Counted from the first letter of the stretch, positions 37,260 to 49,871 are shown. The stretch is 64,000 nucleotides of DNA from Cordia subcordata (GCA_028554755.1 JAPTOF010000017.1:9548001-9612000), one strand, 5' to 3'. Program-made: numbers and translations. The notes: generated from the sequence alone by a model not told the origin.

Positions 37260-40215
37260 TTGTCTAAATGTGGAATTGTCTAATCGTCTTTTTGTATGTA
37301 TGAATATGCAAGCGTTTTTGTTAATAATTGCTTTATGTTCTTGAAATTTTATGCATAATCTTGGGAGAATTTTATAGATGTCCTCTTATTTACCCAAAAA
37401 AAAAAAGAGTCAATTTAGGCTTTTAACCCGACCCTTTTTCCCCCTTGTGCCAACCATTTTTACGACATATGGAAATGTGGAAGGTGAATTGGACCCTTTT
37501 CTTTAAAGAAAAGATAGAGCACGCAACAGATTCTTTTAATTAATCTCGTTTAAATATTTTTTGTTGTAATTTTTTAGTAGGAAAAAAAAATATTGTTAAA
37601 CAAAAACTTGTTTGTTTTTAAAATATCGGGATTTGCTTTTTGATCAAATGACTTTAAAACTATTTTTTAGGGAAAAAAAAAAAAGAGTGAATTTCTGTTG
37701 ATAAACATGCATACATCAGTCGACAGCTTTTCGTACGTCATAGACCTAATTAATTCTTTTTCCTCACACACCCTTTTCAGCATTAATTTAATATTTGACC
37801 CCCAACCAAAAAAAACAGCTCCAAAAAATGCATGCTCGCTGGTCAATAAAGAGCACGAGTTTCCGCACTCATACCCAAGCTAACTTAATGCCGAATGTTC
37901 AACAAGGCGAGCGAATCTATGAACAAGCAATTAGTAATAATGAATACCTTTCTTGCAACACCTTTCTATTTTTGATATGGAATCTTTTTGCAGGAGAGTC
38001 ATTTAGCAGAGTCGCGTAACGGCGTCTTAAGCGAGTTTTAACAAAATCTGTGGCACAAGTTTGATAGAATTTCCATCAATATATAACCCCTGTGTTGAGA
38101 AATGATGGTCCTTGAAGAAAATTTAGTGCATCTTAGGAAAGCCAAGGAGAATTACTTTAATGCAAGGCCGTTAAGATGATGTACAAGAATACGAGGATAA
38201 CACGCAAGATGGACAATACAAGTTTGCCAGAACTTCATCAGCAATTGTCGTCGCACAAGCAGCTATGGAAAGCGAAATTCAACTACCAACTATAGTCAAT
38301 GTACAATCTGCCTCCATCTTGGTTATTACTTGCTTGCAACGCCCTCCTGCATGTTTGAGACAAGAAATTCAGCCAACGGAGGAGCAAGATACAAAATATT
38401 ATGCAACCGAGCTCTGCGTAAGAGAAACAGTTGTAAAGGAGGGACCAACATTCTTCATCATCATTATGGGATAGTGAAGTCTGCATAATGATAAACAAAT
38501 GTTTTTATACAGAGATGTATGCATATGACACGCATGCACAGGGCAGTCTATAGTTTTGTGCTTCATGACAGCAAGAAAAAGAAGAAACCATGAGAAAGGA
38601 CACCACTAAGAACTAACATGTTTTGTCAGTGCACTGAGAACATTGGAACAAGTAACATCATCAGGTTCTGTAGTCGACCCCCTAAGTGGGAGGTTTAGAT
38701 TACTTGCAAAGTTCACATTTTTATGAATTTTGCTCAAGAGGAGTATCTGTGAAATCAATTGACCATGTAGCATCAAACAATCAAACCTTTGCTTTTGTGT
38801 CACAGAAAACCACAAGGACATCAATTTAGTAATGATACATCTGGCACATGAAAGCTGATATGATGACTTTAGGAATATGTTTTTCCATTTTGAATGGCGA
38901 TTAGAAGGACCCAGGTACGACCAAAATACCCGTTTACTAGCATGACAACTTCCTATCTCCAGCAGTGTCTCAACTAAATAATCTCTCACAACGTATAGAG
39001 TAGCATTCATCTTGCCATTAACTTCAAGAGAGGATAAAGCTGCTAGAAGGAGAAAATATATGGCTCTTAAGTTTGTATCTCTATATCAATTGCTTACTGT
39101 TTTCGCAAGGCAAAACAGTACTTCTAGAGCTTGAGATTACATGCATAATCAGTTCCACGGATTCACCAGATATTCTGTTCGACACCAATTCAAAACATTA
39201 TAGATGAAATTCTGTTCGTAACCAACATCTGCTGCTCTAGTTGACAATGTAAACATTAAAGCTAACTAAACAACCCATATTTAGTTTAACTACGTCAAAT
39301 GAGCCAATTGCTGATAAAAACTAATATAGCCTGTATATATGTACAAATATCAAAAGTGCATGTCACTGGATTTTGTGCAGGAGAAGACAAGCTGAACTGA
39401 ACTTGCCACTAGCATCCCATGTATTCTTACTTTAAAACATGCCTAGAAGGCGACACAGTTATATGATTAACACTTAATAATTCTGACAAGTAAACAGATT
39501 ATCAGTACATATTGCAAGAGTGAATAAATGTCCAACTGCTTCATCACTTTCTCTAGCCAATGATAGCAACCATAGCTGTTGAAGTGAAGAGTGGTTGATT
39601 TTTACTCAATCCACAATGAATAACACACCAGCAGTTGACTCTAATCTATTAATTCTCACAAAAGCCGTTCTAAACTTGTGACAATAATGCATATAGATAT
39701 CCATATCATGCAAGCAGCCAATGATCTTTCAAAGTAGAAACACAATAAAAATGTCACACAATTAAATGAATAGATCAAATGCCAAGAATCTAGATGTAAC
39801 CAAGACTAATTCAGTACTGAATACAGGAACAAAGGATTGGTAAAGAATATCCGAAAGAAGTAAGAAATATATCAAGTGTGAGAGATTTGCCCAAATGACC
39901 AGCAATAACCAACATCCTTAACCCCTTGCACCCCACCTACAGCGGATAAGACTGAGATTTTTAAAGTATAGTTCAATCAGATTAGGAATCTATAGAGGTT
40001 AAAACCAGGGGACATGTATAAATATATCTGGTAGTTTGGTATCAAACCCTAGCGTGCATATTGGATTCATTGTACCTAAGGGTGTAGCATATGAAAAATA
40101 TTAAGCTCTTCCCCAAACTAAGCATGTGTCATTGAAAAACATTAAACTCTTTTCCAAAACTAAGCATCCAGTGTGTGAAAAAACTTAAGCTCTTCTACTT
40201 ACCAGGAGAAGTAAA
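37260..40215. other. Intergenic between LEA and GTE, with one unexplained ORF
   Basis: Mostly low-coding sequence. A minus-strand ORF at 38606-39010 (134 codons from a true ATG, MNATLYVVRDYLVETLLEIG) matches no family I know. It may be a chance frame, a decayed gene, or part of a long 3' UTR of the GTE gene, which is on the same strand upstream. No transposon ends are evident. Confidence 0.45.
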
Positions 40216-42244
40216 TCATCCCATAGAACTTCCGCTGTCTGAATCTGTAAGATCACAAATAATTAGAGAACAAGTTGCCTTTACTTAAATAGTGATGCCA
40301 TAAATACATAGTCCCAGAACTAGGGAAAGCAGAGTGAATAACATGAATAGACAAAAATACCACTAGATGATGATCCTGAACCAGTGCTAGAGCTGCTTGC
40401 ACTACTTGATCTACCAGCATTCTCACCCTGCTTCCTCACTTGAACTGGAGATGAGGCACTAAGCTTCTCTTCTTCATACGAGAAAGTAAATTCAGTTACC
40501 AACTGCATCAGCAATAATTTGATAAACATGTCGAAAGTTGGTCGAGTCTAAAGACTTGTACCTCTTTTCTTTTCCTTCGGACTTTGCACCACCTTCGCAG
40601 CTAGGTCCTAGGGGAAAGCAATGAAACATCTCAGGCAAATCAGCCCTAATAGGAGTAAAGGGGAGGGGGAAATAGATGTCTCAAAAGGTCTACCTCTTCC
40701 TGGACATTTTGCTCGCTCTCCGGTCTTCCTTGATTAGCAAATTCAGCTTTTCTTTTGTTCTTACTTAAACTCTTGTTGTGATTAGTTACAAACCTGTCAA
40801 GCTCCCAGAGAGTCTCAGTGTCAACACTATCAATATCCACTTCAATCTCATTGTCATGTTGGCAAAGAGAGGGATTTCTCTTCTTGATGATCTGAACTAC
40901 ATTTTCAAGTTTTCCAGACGGTAAACTCTGTAGGTTCACGCTAAGCTTTTGCTTTTCCTCAAATGTCATTTCCCTCTTATTTGGATCCCTTGCCTTTGGC
41001 TTCTTGGGGGCAGCTTTCCTGCCTGAATGAGCAACATTCATAACCTTACGTTTAGAATCTGGATGGATCATTGATTCGGACCTGTCTAGGGCTCTTGCCA
41101 CTTCTCGGGTTGGAGGTTGGGGTCGAGCAGTCTTTCTAGATGTTGGAGTTGGTAGACCATCTCCATGATCTACTGCAAGCTTCAATTCTCGCAAATAATC
41201 AGTTTCTATAACAGCCCATTTATCCTCAAATATTTTTGACAGCTGCTCGGCCATCACATAAACATCTTGCCCTTTGGGATTATAAGTCATAGCATTTTGA
41301 AAGGTAAGTCTAACATCATCTGCAAATTCTCTCGGCGACTTGTACCAGTTATTAGTCAGCCTGGATTTGACAGTACCCAGATCCATCGGGTGTTTAATTA
41401 CGTCATAGTAGTCATGCAAACCAAGAGCCACGGTATCAACAGGTGTATTAAACACCCAACCATGCTTATGCTTCATCAATCTTTCGAGCAATGCGCTACA
41501 ACTCTTGAATGTTTGTTTTGAAAACTTATCCAATCCAAAACCGTCTACCTCTCCAGATCCTCCTCCTTTCTTTCCATTTTCTTTTGATTTCTTGTTGCTT
41601 TCTGCTGGCGGAAACTTATCCTTCGCAAGTAAAAACTCTGAATTTTTGTAGAATTGGTTTGCCTTGGGTGTTCTCTTCTCTTTCTCTGTATTTTCACCCA
41701 AACTCTGATTATTCTCTGAAACTGACACACTCAACCGATTCAAGGACATCGACTCACGAGCGGGTCCTCGCCCAACTGAACCCACATCTGAGGGAATGCG
41801 TTTCAACACACCAGCAACACCATTCTTGTGTCCCTGTTTCATCTCAATCTCGGTGACCAAACTCCTAACCAAATTCAACTCACTCTCCAGTTTCCGCCTT
41901 AGCTCCCGCAGCTCCCCCTTTGTCTTCTTCGACAAATCAATCCTCACCCGATTCTCTTGCTTCAGAAACCCTTTCTCTGCTCCATTACCTCCCACAACAC
42001 CAGCCTGCAGACGATTCAGACTCGAAGAATCATCCGAGGCAACATCAAAACGAGTACCCCCTATCCTATTTCCGCTACCTGGACCTAGGACTCTATCTTC
42101 CTCTTGGTTGGCCACATTCCCGTTACTATTTCCCCTACTTCTCGACCCCTTAAACGATTTCCTTGTATACACCTTACTCTCCCCCAACCTTCTAGACCCT
42201 TCATTTCCTCCACTCCCACCATCCACCACAGCTCGCGACGCCAT
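40216..42244 (-). CDS. GTE4: GTE-type bromodomain protein with NET domain (GTE4-like)
   Basis: The main exon 42244-40694 encodes 517 residues in one frame. An N-terminal ESKVYTRKSFKG motif is followed by a basic helix (LSKKTKGELRELRRKLESEL). The bromodomain is at about 245-350, with the acetyl-lysine-binding Asn in MTYNP and the HPMDLGTVKSRL loop. The NET domain is at about 423-493 (MTFEEKQKLSVNLQSLP, IDSVDTETLWELDRFV). Small 3' exons add a Ser-rich tail: about 40607-40562, then an exon ending at 40361, then 40244-40216, finishing SSGDSDSGSSMG. My preferred acceptor for the third exon (after 40472) gives 578 aa; other acceptors are possible. Plant BET-type GTE proteins read acetylated histones and affect cell-cycle maintenance. 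The start is the only ATG in frame near the N-terminus. GTE4 versus a sister gene is a judgement. Confidence 0.88.
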
Positions 42245-42905
42245 ATATCCACCCTCCAAAACCTTAAATTCAACCTCACTTCAAACTTCAATTTTCCTTC
42301 TAAATACTCCAAATCTTTAACAACAACACATGAAAACGACTATAAACATATCTTCACAAAATAAACCGTAATTTTCACCTTAATCACTATAAAAACCTTC
42401 CTTCCCAAATTTTAACTACAAAATCACATATATACACAAATATACACAAAATTATACATAGATATACATATCTTTAGCCTTCTATTTGGAACTCAAACAC
42501 ACTAATTTTTACTAAATTCCCCAATCCTCACTAATTACACACGAAACACAAAAAGCTACTACCTTTAACCCTTATTAACTAGTAAAGAACTTATTTTCTT
42601 TACAATTTCAGCTAATTCATCATGTATATACACAAATAGCATGTGTATGTATGTAAGTAGAGATAAGAAAGCTTGGGTTCATGGCAAAAGCGAGCTTTGA
42701 AAAGCATACCTTTTTCATTGGCTTTTTTCTTGCGGATCTTTTTCTCTCTCTAAATTTTACTTCTCTCTCTATATATATCGCTGTGATCTTATCTTTTGGC
42801 GAGTATTGAGAATGAAAAGAGCAGCGGTGTGGTGAAGGGAGGATTTTTACTTCACGCGTTTGATTGGAGCGTGTCGCGCACGAATCCCTTGCGTATTTCG
42901 TCATT
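42245..42905 (-). promoter_or_regulatory. 5' leader and promoter of the GTE gene
   Basis: On the minus strand, TATATATAGAGAGAGAAG (around 42778-42760) provides a TATA-like run followed by a GA-rich initiator region, giving a leader of about 500 nt. Whether the leader has an intron is unclear. Confidence 0.4.
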
Positions 42906-44169
42906 GTGGCAGCTGAGCGGGAATGGACGGCTGTGATTGTGATAAGCTGAAAGGGTCGGTAATGGATTGTGGCTGGTAAAGTGTTAGTGCACGCGTGGGA
43001 AGGTGGCGCGTGTGGAACTTTCGAGATTGGGCCGGGCTGAACAGCTCTTGACGTTCGGCCCGCTCGACTCAGTAGTAGGTGAGATTCCCTTAAATGGTCT
43101 CACTTTCTTGTTTTTCTTTTTTTTTTTTTGAAGTAAAAAATTTTTTTGTCATCTATATGAATGGTAATGATGCACTATGAAAATTTATATATAATTAAAT
43201 TTTTTACAGATGGTAATTCAAAGAAGTATGTCATATTAACTCCTATTTATTTGCCAATTCAGCTAAAATTTGTTATTAATATTATAAATATAATTATAAC
43301 AATTTTAACATTATTAATTTAGAAGACCTTTAGTCTCTCCACTATATTGGTTATAGAAATTAATTCATATGAATTTTGAAACCCTTCGAATGTCATATTT
43401 AAAGTGACTTTTAAGCCATAAGGTAATTGCGAAAGGGTTTTGAGATCTTTAGAATATCATACTAGTTCTTCTATATGTAAATAATTGCATTATCAAAATA
43501 TCAAAATGAAGTTGTTTTTTTGGTGCTTCTCGTAGTCTATAAGCTTGCATAGTTGAGAGAGAACCATTCTTGTCATTGGATGTTATGATTTGAGTGATAC
43601 ATTCACAAAAGGTAAACCATTGTATCTTAAGAGACTTGCGCGAGAAGGTGTCAACACCGTAGCAGCGCGCTGAAGTCTTAATGAGAGTAAATCCAACTCA
43701 AGCCTCAATACTAATTTCCATTTAATATTTTCTCACTTTCTTTCTTATAAATATACTTTTCTTTAATTTCTTGTAATTCATTTTATTTTGTTTAAGTAAT
43801 ATTCATTACTCATGTGTTTAACTGGTTATTTTAATTTTAATTTATTCGTAATCATCATGTTATTAACACACAAGTTATATATGTATATAAAACAATTTAT
43901 TATCTTTAACTAAAAATAAATAAACTCAATAAAAATTTAACATTTACTATTAAAAATAGATTAACTCATGCAAAGCACGAGATAAATAATGCTAGTTATT
44001 TATACAAGTAGTTCGTTTAGGGGATGAGATATTGCAGTGGCAATCATGGCTAAACTACTAAGTTTACACTACCACTCAATTTACAACCTTGTAAAATGTT
44101 TTATTGATAAATGTAACTTCTTCATATTGTTTTTATTCAAACATCAAACTCAATGGGCTGTAATATATT
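42906..44169. other. Intergenic, AT-rich, with a Helitron-like 3' end
   Basis: At 43966-43995 the sequence CATGCAAAGCACGAG precedes AATGCTAG and T, the same terminal plan as the Helitron-like units at 26.8 and 27.3 kb. The 5' end was not found. No gene. Confidence 0.4.
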
Positions 44170-44401
44170 TTGGGCTCGTTTGGATGGGTTTTTTTCAAAA
44201 GCGTTTTTTTTAACAACTTTTAAAAAACAGTTTTTTTGAGAAGTTGAAAATTCTGCCTTCTAAAAAAGTTATATTTGAGTTTTTTTTTCAGAGTTTTAGC
44301 TTTTTTGGAAACCAAATTAAATAGTTATTGCAAATTTAATATAATTTTTTTCAAGAAAAAAATATTTTTTTCCTAAAAAAAGCCAATCCAAACAAACCCT
44401 T
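44170..44401. mobile_element. Inverted-repeat MITE, about 230 bp
   Basis: Left end CTCGTTTGGATGGGTTTTT; right end AAAAGCCAATCCAAACAAAC, its imperfect inverted repeat. The interior has mirror-like TTTTTTCAAAAGC / GAGAAGTTGAAAA segments. No ORF. Confidence 0.6.
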
Positions 44402-45431
44402 TATTTTAGGAAAGGACAGAATAACAAACGGATAGAATATTTTACCGATTATGTGATGGGTTGTTTCATCTATCATGTGTTGCTGCAACTCGTGGTAAAG
44501 GATTACTATGCTCTTATTAGGTGACAGAACATGAAGATAGAGAGAATTCTAGAAGTTGATGTTATTCAGCTCTAAGTAATGAAGTATTAGAAGCATTGCC
44601 TTGTATGGCAATGTTAGTTACAGACTCTTAACTTCTATTAACAAATGGTGACCTGACAGTGCTTAACTAACTAACTGATATCATTAGGGATAACAAGTCA
44701 CCATCTTGTCGCTGAGGGTAGTTTAGATGGTAAAATATGGTGAAAGATGATGTTGAACGTGTTTAAATTTATGTGACTATCTTGGAATAAATTCCTAACT
44801 TAGTGTGTGATTGTAGGGCTAGTCGTAACACATTTAAGAATTCAACAGTAGAAAAAAGTGATAGAATATGATGCCTAAACCTATCGATGAATTCGACAAT
44901 CAGAACAAGAATCATTTAGAATTCCAAAGAATGAGCAAGAATATCAACCCAAACCAATATATATACACGTCTAAGTTGCAATGATACTCCTAAATTTGGC
45001 AAGTGGATGTAGATTCCAAGGCCTTCCCACTTGATGCATAACAAAGCTTTAGTCCAGCTAGAAAGCGATGATCAGAGAAGATGCCTGGCTAATTTCTGGG
45101 AATCACCACTATAATTGATAGTCTCATCTCTTGTCCTCCTCATAATTTGGGCACTAGAATCACTACTTGATGGAGACTAGGTATTATATTAGTCTCTTAC
45201 TAGTTATCTCGATTGTCGTTTAGGGACGGATATTTGATTCTTTTATTCAACAAGAGCTAAAACACAGTAATTAAATTAAGGATAAATATAGGATTTTTGT
45301 CCAGTAAAAGCTAATAATACACTGTTCAATTTTTATATACGGATAATTTGGTTGCACTAGGAAGGCTAAATATATGCCCGCATCTCACCATTTTAATGCA
45401 TCCGTTCACAATTGAGAGATTGGTCCTTCTA
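44402..45431. other. Intergenic, no gene recognised
   Basis: No coding, RNA or repeat feature that I can support. Confidence 0.5.
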
Positions 45432-45546
45432 GAGGGAGGTTGACAAAGCTTATTTGGATATGCTTATAAACACTGAAAATAAAAACTCTTCTCACTAGTT
45501 CTTTTATTTTGGTAAGCACCCAAATAAGCAACGGCAGACGCCCTCT
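45432..45546. mobile_element. Short inverted-repeat MITE, hAT-like, diverged family copy 4
   Basis: Ends AGAGGGAGGTTGACAAAGC and GCAACGGCAGACGCCCTCT align with the family ends, but with several changes in the TTTGGCT core. Confidence 0.4.
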
Positions 45547-45737
45547 TAATGTTGTTCAAAATTGTCCCCCACATTATAATATGGAAGACATATTGCAGCA
45601 TGCAAGTGTTTGCATATCAAGGTGTAGAAATCAAATATTCAGACATGAGTTTACAGATCCCTTTGCCCTTAGGAACTAAAATATAACTTGTATTGACTAA
45701 AAGTGAGATTCTAGATTTAATTCATGCAATTGGCTGA

Positions 45738-45855
45738 GAGCCTGTTTAGCTCTACTTATTTTGTAACTTATAAGTTCTGAAAAAAAAAATACTCTCTCAT
45801 ATGTTTTTCCAACTTATAAGCCGCAAATAAGTTTAGCCAAACAGACTGTTAGTTA
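45738..45855. mobile_element. Short inverted-repeat MITE, hAT-like, family copy 5
   Basis: Left end GAGAGCCTGTTTAGCTCTAC, right end AGTTTAGCCAAACAGACTGT, with internal AACTTATAAG motifs. It lies only 190 bp from copy 4. Confidence 0.6.
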
Positions 45856-45940
45856 TTCACAAACAGATTGCAGACAGGTCTAATCTTGATTACTCTTGGC
45901 AGTTGCCAAAGGACAAAGGTCACATTCTATAACCGTTGTA

Positions 45941-45981
45941 GAGGACACTCCACTTTTTGTCGAGGACACTCCACTTTTAGT
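45941..45981. repeat. Two copies of a 21-bp repeat
   Basis: GAGGACACTCCACTTTT occurs twice head to tail with one difference in the spacer. Confidence 0.7.
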
Positions 45982-46642
45982 TTCTGATAAAAAGCATCTT
46001 AATCAGTCAGTCAAAAATTGTTTATTAAGTGATAAGTCATATATCAGCGTTTTGTTGTTTATAATAGACCAAAAATATTGTATCTGTCTTTTTTTTTTTC
46101 CCTTCTTGATAGACAGATTTGACTTTGCCTATTAACTAACTTAATACTCTGATTGTGTAAATGTTTCCTGTCCATTTCACGCTTGTCACAATCTGATCCA
46201 TCATTTTCTAGATAGATTTCCCCTTTGACCAAAAAACGAAAATAATCATTTGTTATTTACTATTCTTAAGTTTGAATCATCAACAAGATTGATAAAAGAC
46301 GATTATTCATCCTCTTTTAAAGGGAGAAAAAAGTTAACAACTTAATTTTCACAGATAATTATTATGTTGTTTCATGAAGGTTGATTCACGCTAGGGAAAA
46401 CTCTAAAACTTGAGAGATAGTACTCATAGGAAGAAGTATTACTAAACTAAGCAAATAACTCATTATGGACTGGAAAATTAGAGGTGATACTTGAGCGACA
46501 AAAATAGAGTGATATATAACATCACCCCTTTATCACTCTTTGATAAATAAAATTACAAAGACTTACAACGACGACACGAAAAGAAGCCTCCACTGCATGC
46601 TCCCATTGCAACTAAGCAAAGAGGGCCAAAAAAAAAAATGAT
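45982..46642. other. Intergenic, no gene recognised
   Basis: Nothing beyond simple AT-rich sequence. Confidence 0.5.
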
Positions 46643-46902
46643 AGATTGCATCGTACCTCTATAATTTATCATAAGTGCATGTTATTCCCTGTAATTTCAA
46701 AATAAGCATGACCACTCCTCATAAGGGCATATGTACTACGCATTTTGAGGACTACTGGGGGGGGGGGACGCCTATTCTTTAAGGCATGTGCATGATACCT
46801 TTTAAGACCATAGGAGGGTTCTATGTCTATATATTTTGAAACAAAACAAAAAGAGTAACATGCACATATGATAAATTATAGGAAGGTTCAGTGCAATCTA
46901 CC
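46643..46902. mobile_element. Foldback MITE of about 260 bp
   Basis: Terminal arms are inverted copies: AGATTGCATCGTACC with ATAATTTATCATAAGTGCATG on the left, and the reverse of ATGATAAATTATAGGAAGG with GTGCAATCT on the right. The interior includes an 11-base G run at 46757-46767. Confidence 0.55.
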
Positions 46903-46978
46903 AAAAAAAAAAAAAGAAAGCAAAGAGGGCGAAAGCCAAAAGCAACAAACACACACAAAAAAGGAAAACAAGAAGCTG

Positions 46979-47236
46979 CTAGTGATGATGAGGATCTGGT
47001 CCACCTGGTGCAACTCTATCGAACTCTCCATTGAGGAACCTTCTTCTGTAGCTCTCAAGTTGAGAATAAGTGAAACCCAACTTCCTCCATAGAAGCTGAT
47101 GATGATCAATGCCACCCTTATACGAGGATGGCTTGCTGTGAAGAAGAAGTCGTGCTTCAGAACTGAAACAAGCGTTGAGCAGAATGAAAAATAGGAGCAT
47201 TAATCTCCACGCAGCAGCTGATGAATATTTAGCCAT
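46979..47236 (-). CDS. CLE: CLE-family signalling peptide precursor
   Basis: An 85-codon single exon. Residues 1-28 form a secretion signal (WRLMLLFFILLNACFSSEA). A variable middle follows, and the last 12 residues are RVAPGGPDPHHH, the CLE dodecapeptide. Gly-6, the Pro/His pattern and the prolines that are normally hydroxylated and arabinosylated are all present. The motif is closest to the CLE1-7 group as I remember it (RVSPGGPDPxHH). The peptide ends the protein with no C-terminal extension. Mature CLE peptides are secreted and seen by CLV1/BAM-type receptor kinases. A TATA run at 47359-47366 lies about 125 bp upstream of the ATG. Confidence 0.9.
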   Translation of the reverse strand: MAKYSSAAAWRLMLLFFILLNACFSSEARLLLHSKPSSYKGGIDHHQLLWRKLGFTYSQLESYRRRFLNGEFDRVAPGGPDPHHH

Positions 47237-47358
47237 ATGCTAACGGAATAGTTTAACTATATCTTAAAATGTATATACTAAGGAGTACTTGAGCAACTAT
47301 TAATTGCAGTTGCTTTCAGATATTGTAGTGCTTGCATGGATGGTGAAATTCTCTGGCA

Positions 47359-47366
47359 TATATATA
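47359..47366 (-). promoter_or_regulatory. TATA box of the CLE gene
   Basis: TATATATA on the minus strand, placed for a leader of about 95 nt. It is missing in the duplicated copy. Confidence 0.55.
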
Positions 47367-47958
47367 GTGTACAACTGACTATCAAGATCATCATATCAAC
47401 CAGGACCAGATTATAGTGGAGAGAAACATGCAAACATTAATCCAATCATTTTTCTCTACTTATATAAAAAATTCACTTTTTAAAGCATCCATGAATAAGT
47501 AGTACCAAAAAAGTGACAATGTTGTAATAAATTTTAAAAAAATGCATGATTATGAATGACAATTTGTATAATATTTGTACTAACAAGTTTGTAATTTTTA
47601 TATTTATCATGACACAATTATAGTCTTATATTTACTCTAATCTTCTTTTCCCTCCCTAGCAAAATGATTTCTTCTTTATTTTCTTACTTTTTTCCATTAA
47701 TCACGAATTTCAACTATTATCTGAGGCAGATATTGGTTTAAATTTTTAATATTTTGGGTTTTACGATAAAAAATAATTGGGTACTAAAAGTCATAAAACT
47801 CAAATCGGGTTAAAAGAATTAGTTTGAGTTTTCGAGTTCAAATTTTTAATTTTTTATTATTAAAAAAAAAACTTTTTGATTAGATAATCTTATATCTATT
47901 TTATCTTTTTTTTCCCTTTCTTTCTCAATTAAAATTGTGCACTCTCTTTTGCATTTCG

Positions 47959-48335
47959 ACTTCCTCCATAGAAGCTGATGATGATCAATGGCACTCTTAT
48001 ATATACGAGGATGGCTTGCTGTGAAGAAGAAGTCGTGCTTCAGAAGTGAAACAAGCGTTGAGCAGAATGAAAAATAGGAGCATTAATCTCCACGCAGCAG
48101 CTGATGAATATTTAGCCATATGCTAATGAAACAGTTTAATCATATATTAAAATGTATATAATGAGGAGTACTTGAGCAACTATTGATTGCAGTTGCCTTC
48201 AGATATTGTAGTGCTTGCATGGATGGTGAAATTATGGATGGTGAAATTATGTGGCTTAGAACTGATTATCAAGATCATCAACTAGGACAAGATAACAGTG
48301 GAGAGAACATGCAAACATTAATCTAATTGTTTTTA
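47959..48335 (-). pseudogene. Partial duplicate of the CLE gene: signal peptide kept, CLE motif lost
   Basis: The segment repeats 47080-47450, covering the 5' half and upstream region of the CLE gene, at high identity. The ATG at 48119 opens a frame equal to the CLE precursor up to the HSKPSSY region; an inserted ATAT makes a TAA at 47997-47999, leaving 40 codons. Homology ends at 47959, so the part encoding the CLE peptide was never copied or has been lost. In the promoter, the block holding the TATA run of the parent is replaced by a shorter sequence. A 15-bp tandem repeat (ATGGATGGTGAAATT) lies upstream. It could at most make a short secreted stub. Confidence 0.85.
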
Positions 48336-49871
48336 GATTGAAAAAAGGATAAATTTCTTGCGTGGAATTGACAATTTTCTATGTTATTCTTTAGTCATAT
48401 GTCGGTTTAATTCTTAGTACATAAATAGAGATGATCGTCTGCAAATGAATGGTCTTGACTACACAAAACATATCTAGAATTCTTACATATATGTAAGAAA
48501 TGGATTAGAAATGAAATCCATCGAACGCTAATTTAGAGACAGAATAATGACCATACCTTGTTTAAAGATAATGATTTTAGAGACGGACAACATCTAGTGA
48601 TGGACTAGTGACGGGCTCTTTCATCTCTAATCAATAATTTTCAAATAGTGATAATAATAATCACGCGACTATACTTTCAACGTTTAACCTCTCACAAACA
48701 TTCTCCTTGTTGATTTTGACCTATCAGGTACTGGATAACATGTGTATTGCATTTCATAACATATATATATATATATGTATGTATATTTATATGTGTATAT
48801 ATATATATATGTATATGTATATGTGTATGTATATGTAGCGCTTGGCCTCCTGAAAAGACTTCGATTTCGATGGAGATACGAAATATAATAAGGTTTCATA
48901 ATAGATGTGTCAGTTGAGGCTATTAACACATAGGACATAGCATAAGATCAAGACTAGGTTTGATGTATCATTGAACCAGAATATATAATATTGACAGCTT
49001 TACCGCTGTTTAATTTATCCTTTAATTGTTTTCTCGTTGATGGACTTTATCATCGAAATATGGTGAGAATGCCTTTCGAATGGCAAATATACATTTATTA
49101 TATTAGTACGTTTTCTCAAGATGATTTGTTTTTAAATTTTATATGTGAATAAATTTGACATTATGTAAAATGGTGGAGGTAAGTTTTGAACGTGAAAGAT
49201 CTCTTGGTTTATATATTTTGATATTATATTAAGTTACCACTTCATTTAAAAGTTAAGTTCTAATATAATATTAAATTACTACTTCATGTAAAAGCTTAAT
49301 TAAACTTTTAGAAAAGATATTGGTGTATTTCATGAAACTTTCTCCTAGTTATGATTATTCTCCTAACAAAAAATGTTGGATACAGTCTAATTTGTTAATT
49401 GTAAATTAAAATTTTACTTTCGAGCTATATACAATAGCTGTCACGAATAGAAATTAGTTAAAAATGTTGCTTAATATGAAAATTGTTGATTGATTGGCCT
49501 TACTTCCTAGCTAGTTCGAGGGTGATTTTGGACTACTAAATGTATCTACATGAAAAAGAATGAGAAAAAGAAAAATATTTTTCTGCATATGCAAAAACAG
49601 GTATGCGAAAACCTTTCTGCATAACTATTGTGAATGCATTATCCATTTGCTAACAATGCTAACAATATTTCATAATGAATTATTCTATAACTATTATAAC
49701 TTTTCCCCTTTAACCTAAAATCTTGGACTTATTTCCTGGTGTAGCAAAAAATTAGACAAACTACGGTTACTCCCTCAAGTACGTAGTACGCTAAGTCTGA
49801 GTTCATATCTTTTGTTGATAGTATTTCTCAAGTATTTGTATGATTCCAAAGTCCCTTATATTGTGATTTAG
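48336..49871. other. Intergenic with mixed TA/TATG microsatellite
   Basis: Microsatellite tract at 48759-48835 (TA, TATG and TGTA units). The remainder is AT-rich and without a gene. Confidence 0.6.

Noticed and set aside
38265..38498. Small ORFs on both strands near 38.3 kb
   Set aside because: Short, overlapping on opposite strands, no family pattern and no splice context.
42245..42259. Five-residue extension of the GTE N-terminus
   Set aside because: It needs a TTG start; the first ATG is at 42244.
48684..48938. ORF of Tyr/Ile/Thr repeats
   Set aside because: It is a frame across TA/TATG microsatellite sequence with no protein character. The same applies to frames at 50466-50775 and 54883-55065.
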